A stretch of DNA of 13,050 nucleotides from contig JALQXU010000015.1 of assembly GCA_023263045.1 (NCBI GenBank), positions 1 to 13,050 on the forward strand, read 5' to 3'. Source of the DNA: Pontimonas sp. (GTDB taxonomy: Bacteria; Actinomycetota; Actinomycetes; Actinomycetales; Microbacteriaceae). Below the pieces are notes generated by a model. That model did not search any database. It saw nothing but the letters and a program-made list of their open reading frames with translations, and had not been told where the DNA came from. The translations under genes and the position numbers were made by a program. This document shows positions 6,552 through 13,050 of this stretch, piece by piece; the stretch's first letter is position 1; each line of letters opens with the position of its first letter.

Positions 6552-7343
6552 CTAGTCCACACTCACGTGGTGTGGGAAGCGTGCGATGGCGACAAACTCG
6601 TCGACGTCGAGGCTCGCTCCCCCCACGAGTGCTCCGTCAATGTTCTCCCGCTTCATGAAACCGGCGATATTGCCCGACTTGACGGAACCGCCATAAAGAA
6701 TGCGCGTGCGCTCTGCTGCCTCGTCACCGTGGACACTGCGAATCGTGTCTCGAAGAGCCCCACAGACCTCTTCGGCTTGTTCTGGTGTTGCCGCTTGTCC
6801 GCTTCCAATGGCCCAGACTGGCTCGTAGGCGACCACAATCTCTGCTTTCTTATCAATCGAGGAGAGGACCGCAGTGAGCTGGTCTACCGGAACCTTGCTC
6901 GCACCATACTTTTCCAGGTCCTCGGAGGTTTCGCCCACACACAGCACGGGAACGAGGTTGTTTCTCAATGCGGCCTGGACTTTGCCTAAACACACATCGT
7001 CGTCTTCATGATGGTCAGCACGTCGTTCCGAGTGTCCGACAAGAACGTAGGTGCAGTCCAAAGCCCTCAGGAAAACGCCCGAGACGTCACCTGTGTGGGC
7101 GCCCTCATCGTGAACAGAGAGATCTTGCGCACCGAGCTGGAGCGGTAAGTCGTCAGCGTTGATCAAGGTTTGAACAGACCGGAGATCTGTAAAGGGTGGA
7201 AATACCGCTACTTCGACCTCTTGTTCATTGAACTTCTTGTCCTTCAGAGCCCACGCAAGCTTCTGTACGAAAGCGATGGACTGAAGATGATCGAGGTTCA
7301 TCTTCCAGTTACCAGCAATTAGGGGGCGACGGGTGGTTGCCAT
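6552..7343 (-). CDS. tpiA: Triose-phosphate isomerase
   Basis: TIM-barrel enzyme that interconverts dihydroxyacetone phosphate and glyceraldehyde 3-phosphate. All catalytic parts are visible in the 263 residues: N12 and K14 in GNWKMN, H104 in VGHSERR, the base E174 in AYEPVWAIGSG, the phosphate-binding YGGSV at 217-221 and GALVGGASL at 237-245. The usual GAYTGE loop reads GAHTGD here, a mild change. The ATG at 7343 lies inside the 3' end of pgk (25-bp overlap), with GGAG about 9 nt upstream; no later in-frame start precedes the essential GNWKMN, so the overlap is genuine and translation is probably coupled. Confidence 0.97.
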   Translation of the reverse strand: MATTRRPLIAGNWKMNLDHLQSIAFVQKLAWALKDKKFNEQEVEVAVFPPFTDLRSVQTLINADDLPLQLGAQDLSVHDEGAHTGDVSGVFLRALDCTYVLVGHSERRADHHEDDDVCLGKVQAALRNNLVPVLCVGETSEDLEKYGASKVPVDQLTAVLSSIDKKAEIVVAYEPVWAIGSGQAATPEQAEEVCGALRDTIRSVHGDEAAERTRILYGGSVKSGNIAGFMKRENIDGALVGGASLDVDEFVAIARFPHHVSVD

Positions 7344-8548
7344 CCAAGAATCTCCAATCCAGGCAGATGTTTTCCTTCGAGGAACTCGAGGCTCGCTCCT
7401 CCTCCGGTTGAAATGTGACCAAACTGATTGTCGGCAAAACCCAGGGCACGCACCGCTGCAGCAGAATCTCCCCCGCCCACGACTGAGAGACCCTTTACCG
7501 TGGTCAGGGCCTCTGCCACTGCGCGAGTCCCCTTCGAGAAAGCCTCAAACTCGAACACCCCCATAGGACCGTTCCAAAACACGGTTTGGGAACCCTCAAT
7601 TGCCTCCTGGAAGGTCTTCGAGGACTCTTCTCCAATATCGAGCCCCAAAGCGTCTGCCCCCTGGGGTCCGTGCTCCAGTTGGTCGATCGGAAGGGTGACG
7701 TGGGAGGCATCGGGGCTAAACGAGTCGGCCATCACGATGTCCGTGGGGAGAACAATCTCCACGCCCAGCTTCGAAGCGAGGTCGAGGAATCCCCTCACGA
7801 TCTCGATGTGGTCCTTCTCGAGGAGACTCTTGCCCACGGCGTGGCCCTGTGCGGCGAGGACGGTGAACACCATCCCGCCGCCGATAATCAGGCGGTCGAC
7901 AGTAGGAAGGAGCGCCTCAATGACGCCAAGCTTGTCCGAGACCTTAGATCCGCCCAAGACAACGGTGTAGGGCCGTTCGGGACGGGAGGTCAGCTGCTCG
8001 AGGACATCGACTTCCTTCTCCACCAAGAACCCTGCGTAGGAAGGTGTGATCCGCGGAAGTTCATACACACTCGCCTGTTTCCGATGCACGACCCCAAAAC
8101 CATCGACAACACACGCGTCGACGTGGGATGCCCACTCCATGGCCAGTTCAAGTCTGGCCGAGTCTTCTTTCGACGTTTCCCTCGCATCAAACCGAAGGTT
8201 CTCGAGAAAGACCGCCTCACCGGGTTTCATTTCCTCCAATGCACTCCACACCACGTCCCCCGTGACACCGGGGATGAGAGGAACGGGAAAGCCAGCAAGC
8301 TCGGAAGTTCGTGCAGCCACCGGAGCGGCACTGAGGTGATGATCCTCAGGACCCTGGGGGCGCCCGAGATGACTAGCGATCACGACGGATGCTCCCCGTT
8401 CCGTGAGCCACTTGAGTGTAGGCAGAAAAGCCCGGATTCTCCCGTCATCAGTGATGGCGCCGTTGTCCAGTGGAACGTTGGCATCCACACGCAGGAAAAC
8501 CAGGCGACCGTCTAGGTCGAGGGATTCCTCCAGAGTTGTAAGTGCCAC
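7319..8548 (-). CDS. pgk: Phosphoglycerate kinase
   Basis: Makes ATP from 1,3-bisphosphoglycerate and ADP in lower glycolysis. The 409-residue two-domain protein shows RVDANVP at 20-26, SHLGRP at 59-64, ENLRF at 116-120, DGFGVVHR at 149-156 (most homologues have NDAFG..HR), the nucleotide-side GSKVSDK at 200-206, NGPMGVFE at 326-333, GGGDSAAA at 358-365 and the C-terminal STGGGASLEFLEG at 380-392. The GTG start at 8548 is only 3 bp after the gap stop and no clear ribosome binding site precedes it, which points to translational coupling with gap. The 3' end overlaps tpiA. Confidence 0.97.
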   Translation of the reverse strand: MALTTLEESLDLDGRLVFLRVDANVPLDNGAITDDGRIRAFLPTLKWLTERGASVVIASHLGRPQGPEDHHLSAAPVAARTSELAGFPVPLIPGVTGDVVWSALEEMKPGEAVFLENLRFDARETSKEDSARLELAMEWASHVDACVVDGFGVVHRKQASVYELPRITPSYAGFLVEKEVDVLEQLTSRPERPYTVVLGGSKVSDKLGVIEALLPTVDRLIIGGGMVFTVLAAQGHAVGKSLLEKDHIEIVRGFLDLASKLGVEIVLPTDIVMADSFSPDASHVTLPIDQLEHGPQGADALGLDIGEESSKTFQEAIEGSQTVFWNGPMGVFEFEAFSKGTRAVAEALTTVKGLSVVGGGDSAAAVRALGFADNQFGHISTGGGASLEFLEGKHLPGLEILGWQPPVAP

Positions 8549-8551
8549 TAC

Positions 8552-9556
<1,005 letters not shown>

Positions 9557-9593
9557 AGAGGGTGTCCCTTCATTGTTCAGCGGAAATGGAGAA

Positions 9594-9612
9594 GGCCGGG
9601 AAAACCCCGGCC
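9594..9612 (-). terminator. Terminator-like hairpin between sodA and gap
   Basis: GGCCGGG (9594-9600) and CCCGGCC (9606-9612) form a perfect 7-bp GC-rich stem with a 5-nt loop. On the minus strand, the direction in which sodA is transcribed, the stem begins 20 nt after the sodA stop and is followed by the T-rich run TTCTCCATTTCC. That is the layout of an intrinsic terminator, though the T-tract is broken by cytosines, so read-through into gap is likely. If read through, it would fold in the gap leader about 37 nt before the start codon. Confidence 0.6.
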
Positions 9613-9632
9613 CATTCCAGTGTCTTGCAGTC

Positions 9633-10253
9633 TCAGACTAGCAGTGAAGCCCCCGCATGAGCACGGGCCGCTTCGAAACGTTTCGCAACATTCTCCCAAT
9701 TGACGATGTGCCAGAACGCGGCCACGTAGTCGGCTTTGACGTTCTGGTAGTCGAGGTAGAAGGCGTGCTCCCACATATCGAGCTGCAGAATCGGGATAGT
9801 TCCCTGGGCGGTGTTTGCTTGCTGGTCAAAGAGCTGCTGAATCACGAGCCGTGAACCCAGGGGATCCCACGAGAGGACGCCCCAGCCCGAGCCCTGGATT
9901 CCCAGAGACGCGGCCTGAAAATGTGCCTTGAAGGCGTCGAACGAACCGAAATACTCGTCGATGGCTGATGCGACTTCTCCTTCGGGGGTTCCCCCGGCGT
10001 CTGGAGCAAGATTGGTCCAGAAAATGGAGTGGTTAACGTGACCCCCCAGGTGGAAGGCGAGGTCCTTCTCCAGGCGATTAATGTTGGCAAAACTGCCAGT
10101 CTCGCGTGCCTCGGCCATCTGGGCGAGAGCATGGTTAGCGCCATCCACATAAGCCTTGTGGTGCTTTGAGTGGTGGAGTTCCATGATTCGAGCGCTGATG
10201 TGGGGTTCCAGGGCCGCATAGTCGTAGGTTAGTTCGGGAAGCGAATACGTCAT
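9633..10253 (-). CDS. sodA: Superoxide dismutase, Mn/Fe family
   Basis: Converts superoxide to oxygen and hydrogen peroxide in the cytoplasm. It has 206 residues from the chosen start. The four metal ligands are all present: H27 (in MELHHSKHH), H75 (in GGHVNHSIFW), D159 and H163 (in LDMWEHAFY). The Gly just before H72 and the Gln in the DQQAN stretch near 145, where M. tuberculosis FeSOD has His, point to manganese or flexible metal use; that is inference. The start is ATG 10253, with GGAGG five nucleotides upstream and a typical MTYSLPELTYDY N terminus; an in-frame start at 10286 would add 11 residues unlike the family. It lies between whiA and gap with a likely promoter upstream and a hairpin downstream, so it may be its own transcription unit. 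Confidence 0.96.
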   Translation of the reverse strand: MTYSLPELTYDYAALEPHISARIMELHHSKHHKAYVDGANHALAQMAEARETGSFANINRLEKDLAFHLGGHVNHSIFWTNLAPDAGGTPEGEVASAIDEYFGSFDAFKAHFQAASLGIQGSGWGVLSWDPLGSRLVIQQLFDQQANTAQGTIPILQLDMWEHAFYLDYQNVKADYVAAFWHIVNWENVAKRFEAARAHAGASLLV

Positions 10254-10258
10254 GACAT

Positions 10259-10263
10259 CCTCC
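10259..10263 (-). promoter_or_regulatory. Ribosome binding site that fixes the sodA start
   Basis: On the minus strand this reads GGAGG, 5 nt before the ATG at 10253. It decides in favour of that start over the in-frame upstream codon at 10286, which has no comparable site. Confidence 0.7.
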
Positions 10264-10286
10264 AGAGATCGTGTGAGCGTGCCCAC

Positions 10287-10292
10287 AGTCTA
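10287..10292 (-). promoter_or_regulatory. Candidate -10 element for sodA
   Basis: The minus strand reads TAGACT, which fits the TANNNT -10 pattern common in actinobacteria, 33 nt ahead of the sodA ATG in the 68-bp gap after whiA. The start would be near 10280, giving a leader of about 27 nt. No good -35 is seen at 17 nt spacing, so confidence is low. Confidence 0.25.
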
Positions 10293-10321
10293 GAACGACC
10301 GACTGAGCGTCTGATGAGGGT

Positions 10322-11299
10322 CTAGTCGACCTCAGCGGGAACGGCATCCAAAGTGCTGGGAATTCCCAGGTCTTCAGCCTTCTTGTCTGCCATGGCGAGA
10401 AGCCTCCGGATGCGTCCGGCCACCGCGTCCTTGGTCAGTGGCGGGTCTGCGTGGTGACCCAATTCGTCGAGACTCGCGTCTCGGTGAGTGAGGCGCAGGT
10501 TTCCCGCATACAGAAGGTGATCGGGAATTTCCTCACCCAGAATTTCGAGCGCGCGTTCTACCCTCGCACACGCCGCAACAGCAGCTTGCGCTGAACGCCT
10601 GAGGTTTGCGTCGTCAAAGTTCACCAGCCGATTTGCTGTGGCACGGACCTCTCGGCGTTCCCGGAGTTTCTCCCACTCCGACACCGCACCTGGTGCGCCC
10701 ATGAGAGTCAGCAGCTCCGAAATGGCCTCTCCATCACGAACCATCACACGATGTGCCATACGGACTTCACGGGCTTTCGAGGTGACACCAATTCTGGCCC
10801 CGATTCCCACCATGGCCATGGCTGCCTCTCCGGTGGGTGCCACAATTTCAATGGCGGCCGACCTCCCCGGCTCGCTGATACTCCCGCCCGCGAGGAAGGC
10901 TCCCCGCCAGATAGCGGGAAGGTCTCCGATAGGCGAAGTAGTGAGCTTGTTGGGGAGTCCTCGCACGGGGCGCTTGCGGGGGTCCAAGAGACCGGTCTGA
11001 CGCGCCAGTGTCTCGCCGCCTTGGCGTACTCGCACGACATACAGGGGGTAAGTGCGGTTTCCTGCCGGCTGCATGACAGCCGCATCTGTCGCCATCCCGA
11101 AAATGTCTCGGATGTCTTTTCTGACTCTCTTGGCGGTCTCGAGGTGATCGAGCTCGACTTCGACGGCAATATTGCCGCCGATGACGTGCAGTCCCCCCGC
11201 AAACCGGAGAATCGTCGACAACTCGGCCACTCGATGACTGGTGATGTCCGACTGGTGGGAGACCAGCTCGTCTTTCACGGCAACAGTCAAAGAATGCAT
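10322..11299 (-). CDS. whiA: DNA-binding protein WhiA
   Basis: Transcription factor conserved in Gram-positive bacteria. In Streptomyces it works with WhiB to switch growing hyphae to sporulation septation; in non-sporulating species its role is tied to division and chromosome matters. The 325-residue protein has a degenerate LAGLIDADG homing-endonuclease fold in its N-terminal two-thirds (RGAFLAGGSISEP at 132-144 is the remnant motif) and a C-terminal helix-turn-helix at about 275-305 (SLDELGHHADPPLTKDAVAGRI), nearly canonical. ATG 11299 lies 12 bp after the rapZ stop; an AGG about 11 nt upstream is a weak ribosome site, so coupling with rapZ is plausible. Most actinobacteria have a yvcK/CofD-like gene between rapZ and whiA, absent here. 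Confidence 0.97.
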   Translation of the reverse strand: MHSLTVAVKDELVSHQSDITSHRVAELSTILRFAGGLHVIGGNIAVEVELDHLETAKRVRKDIRDIFGMATDAAVMQPAGNRTYPLYVVRVRQGGETLARQTGLLDPRKRPVRGLPNKLTTSPIGDLPAIWRGAFLAGGSISEPGRSAAIEIVAPTGEAAMAMVGIGARIGVTSKAREVRMAHRVMVRDGEAISELLTLMGAPGAVSEWEKLRERREVRATANRLVNFDDANLRRSAQAAVAACARVERALEILGEEIPDHLLYAGNLRLTHRDASLDELGHHADPPLTKDAVAGRIRRLLAMADKKAEDLGIPSTLDAVPAEVD

Positions 11300-11311
11300 C
11301 GTTATGAAAAC

Positions 11312-12184
11312 CTATTCGCGCCCTAAATCACGGTGCTTAACCGTGACTTGGACATCAGCTCGTGCGGTCAGCCGTGCGCCTAGTTCCTCGGCCATCGCTA
11401 CGGAGCGATGCTTACCACCGGTACACCCTACCGCAATGGTTGCGTACGTCTTGTTCTCGGAAACGTAGCCAGACAACACAGTATGGAGGGCTCGTTCGAA
11501 CTGATCGAGAAAGTCTTGTGCCAGAGGGTTCGCGAGCACAAAGTTGCTCACCGGAGCATCTTTTCCCGTGTTCTGCCGGAGCGATTCCTCCCAGTACGGA
11601 TTGGGGAGAAACCGCATATCAGCGACCATGTCAACGTCGGACGGGAGACCGTACTTATAGCCGAAGCTCACGATAGTGAGCCTGGTTCGTGTCTCGCCAG
11701 GGGCTCCGTATGCTGCGGCCACAGCCGTCGATAGCTGGTGAATGTTCATTTCCGAGGTGTCGATGACGAGGTCGCTTTGTTCCCGGATCGGATGCATCAG
11801 AGCGCGCTCACGCGTGATGCCTTCGAGGAGAGTGCCGTCTTCTTGAAGAGGATGGGGACGCCTCACCTGCTCGAATCGTCGAACAAGAGTGTCGTCTGTC
11901 GTATCGAGAAAGAGGACGTGAACATTGGCGTGTTCGGAGAGGGACTCGATGACTTCGCTAGCGTGCTCAAACAAAGAACCCCCGCGGACGTCCATCACGG
12001 CCGCCAGCTTCGACATATGGCTGTCGGGATCGTGCGCCAAATCCACCAAAGGTTGAAGCATTTGGGGCGGCAGGTTGTCGACGACGTACCAGCCTTGGTC
12101 CTCGAGTGAGTGTGCTGCGGTCGACCGACCGGCCCCAGACATTCCGGTGACGATGAGCACGGAGGGTCCATCGTGCTTTGTCAC
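11312..12184 (-). CDS. rapZ: RNase adapter/nucleotide-binding protein RapZ (YvcJ) family
   Basis: P-loop nucleotide-binding protein of 290 residues, the usual length. Walker A is GMSGAGRST at 14-22, VVDNLPP is at 34-40, LDTTDDTLVRRFEQVRRPHPL marks the middle of the N-terminal domain, and the C-terminal domain carries GCTGGKHRSV at 253-262. In E. coli the homologue directs RNase E to a small RNA controlling glmS; in actinobacteria, which lack that system, the role is not established, and B. subtilis YvcJ is known for nucleotide hydrolysis. Start is GTG 12184, with a very strong GGGGGAGG 6 nt upstream. It sits between uvrC (44 bp) and whiA (12 bp), a widespread Gram-positive arrangement. Confidence 0.95.
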   Translation of the reverse strand: MTKHDGPSVLIVTGMSGAGRSTAAHSLEDQGWYVVDNLPPQMLQPLVDLAHDPDSHMSKLAAVMDVRGGSLFEHASEVIESLSEHANVHVLFLDTTDDTLVRRFEQVRRPHPLQEDGTLLEGITRERALMHPIREQSDLVIDTSEMNIHQLSTAVAAAYGAPGETRTRLTIVSFGYKYGLPSDVDMVADMRFLPNPYWEESLRQNTGKDAPVSNFVLANPLAQDFLDQFERALHTVLSGYVSENKTYATIAVGCTGGKHRSVAMAEELGARLTARADVQVTVKHRDLGRE

Positions 12185-12228
12185 AAAAAACCTCCCCCGC
12201 CTGTTGACAGCATCGTAGCGCTCCCGCT

Positions 12229-13050
12229 TTAGCTCTCGGAGAAGAAGGCCTGGATGGCATCGGCGAGTGTGGGACCTACTCCGTCAACCTCGAGGATTTG
12301 CTCCCTGGTCGCCTGTTTGAGCTTGGTGACGGACTTGAAGTGCTTGAGTAGGACCTTCGCTGTGCCCTCCCCCACACCCGGGATGTCCGTGAGCTCGGTC
12401 CGGAGAGACTTCTTGCGCGTTCCCCTCTGGTAACTGATTGCAACACGGTGAGCCTCATCTCGAACGCGTTGAACCATGAACAGCGCATCCGATGATCGAG
12501 GGAGGATGACTGGGAATTGAGTGTTCGGAAGCCATATTTCCTCGAGTTTCTTTGCAACACCACAGACTGGGATATCCAGTTCTGCCTCTGCGAGTGCTCG
12601 CGCAGCCGCATTGACCTGCGGAAGCCCACCATCAACAATCAATAACCCTGGTGGGTATCGAAAACCTGGGTTTGAGGGCCCTTGGTTGGCGTCGGTGTTG
12701 ACAAGTCGAGCGAGGCGCCGACTGAGAACCTGATGGATTGCCTCCGTGTCATCCCGGACGCCTTCAATCGCAAATTTTCGGTAGTGCTCCCGCTTCGGCA
12801 AACCGTCTTCAAAGACCACCATGGATGCAACGACGTTCTCTCCACCCAAATGAGAGACGTCGAAGCACTCAATACGAAGCGGAGCTTCCTCCAGGCTCAG
12901 AGCGCTCTGAAGCTCAGCGAGAGCACGAGACCTGCTGACTGGGTCGCTGGTTCGGTGTGAGAGATGGCTCTGCAGGGTGTGGCGAGCGTTGAGAGCCACA
13001 GAGGTCCCCAGGTCCGCAAGCTCGCCCCGTTTGGCGGTCTTGAGGGTTAC
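12229..13050 (-). CDS. uvrC: UvrABC system protein C, C-terminal part (cut by window edge)
   Basis: Excinuclease subunit that makes the incisions on either side of a DNA lesion in nucleotide excision repair. The frame is open from the right edge to a TAA at 12229, giving 273 residues, roughly the last two-fifths of a usual protein of 600-odd. Upstream of an internal GTG at 12999 the frame continues as KRGELADLGTSVALNARHTL, matching the conserved region before the endonuclease domain, so the gene is truncated by the window and not by mutation. The RNase H-like nuclease domain is seen in ECFDVSHLGGENVVASMVVF and LLIVDGGLPQVNAA. The tandem helix-hairpin-helix C terminus is in IPGVGEGTAKVLLKHF and VDGVGPTLADAI. 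First gene of the likely uvrC-rapZ-whiA operon. Confidence 0.96.
   Translation of the reverse strand, partial: VTLKTAKRGELADLGTSVALNARHTLQSHLSHRTSDPVSRSRALAELQSALSLEEAPLRIECFDVSHLGGENVVASMVVFEDGLPKREHYRKFAIEGVRDDTEAIHQVLSRRLARLVNTDANQGPSNPGFRYPPGLLIVDGGLPQVNAAARALAEAELDIPVCGVAKKLEEIWLPNTQFPVILPRSSDALFMVQRVRDEAHRVAISYQRGTRKKSLRTELTDIPGVGEGTAKVLLKHFKSVTKLKQATREQILEVDGVGPTLADAIQAFFSES

Noticed and set aside
7586..8515. A 309-codon plus-strand frame antisense to pgk
   Set aside because: No recognisable motifs and entirely opposite a well-conserved gene; treated as a codon-bias artefact.
9560..9572. GACAC, the core of the WhiA/WhiB binding site in Streptomyces, ahead of gap and again ahead of ctaB
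   Set aside because: A 5-bp core occurs often by chance, and the copy before gap lies between its ribosome site and start. No second conserved element supports it.
10286..10305. Inverted repeat CAGTC/GACTG after whiA as a terminator
   Set aside because: Only a 5-bp stem with a 10-nt loop and no T-tract on the minus strand; it overlaps the candidate sodA -10 and is not convincing.
10900..10912. LAGLIDADG-like motif suggesting a homing endonuclease
   Set aside because: It belongs to WhiA, whose endonuclease fold is degenerate (AGGS in place of the acidic catalytic residue) and which is a chromosomal regulator, not a mobile element.

Overview
The window is an ordinary core-genome segment from an actinobacterium, most likely a small-genome member of the Microbacteriaceae. 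Three things suggest this. It carries the actinobacteria-specific transcription factors RbpA and WhiA. The gene order uvrC-rapZ-whiA ... gap-pgk-tpiA-secG is typical of the phylum. Base composition is moderate (roughly 55-60% G+C by eye), lower than in most soil actinobacteria. Family placement is inference from gene order and protein character; no search was possible. Five of the twelve complete genes start with GTG (pgi, secG, pgk, gap, rapZ).

Left part (about 1-5894). The far left edge holds what looks like the last 38 codons of a plus-strand membrane protein, probably the heme A synthase CtaA. It runs tail-to-tail into, and overlaps, the minus-strand heme O synthase gene ctaB. A divergent intergenic region of about 170 bp follows, then a tight plus-strand operon tkt-tal-pgi (transketolase, transaldolase, glucose-6-phosphate isomerase). 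Spacing is 4 bp between tkt and tal, and tal/pgi overlap by 4 bp.

Middle part (5891-9556). The stop codons of pgi and rbpA share a CTAG. From there every gene is on the minus strand. In transcription order these are gap, pgk, tpiA, secG and rbpA, a compact operon joining lower glycolysis to a SecYEG translocon subunit and an RNA polymerase-binding factor. pgk and tpiA overlap by 25 bp.

Right part (9633-13050). A terminator-like hairpin separates gap from sodA, a Mn/Fe superoxide dismutase. Upstream of sodA are whiA, rapZ and the 3' two-fifths or so of uvrC, which runs off the right edge.

The genes form one carbon-metabolism block: pgi, tal and tkt link hexose phosphates to pentose phosphates and glyceraldehyde 3-phosphate, and tpiA, gap and pgk carry that on through energy-yielding glycolysis. 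The oxidative pentose phosphate genes zwf, opcA and pgl, which many relatives keep beside tal/pgi, are not here, nor is a yvcK-type gene between rapZ and whiA. I found no mobile element, CRISPR array, tRNA, rRNA, toxin-antitoxin pair or candidate for a new system. The points worth a second look are absences, gene overlaps, a cysteine-free RbpA, and small regulatory structures upstream of tkt and gap.
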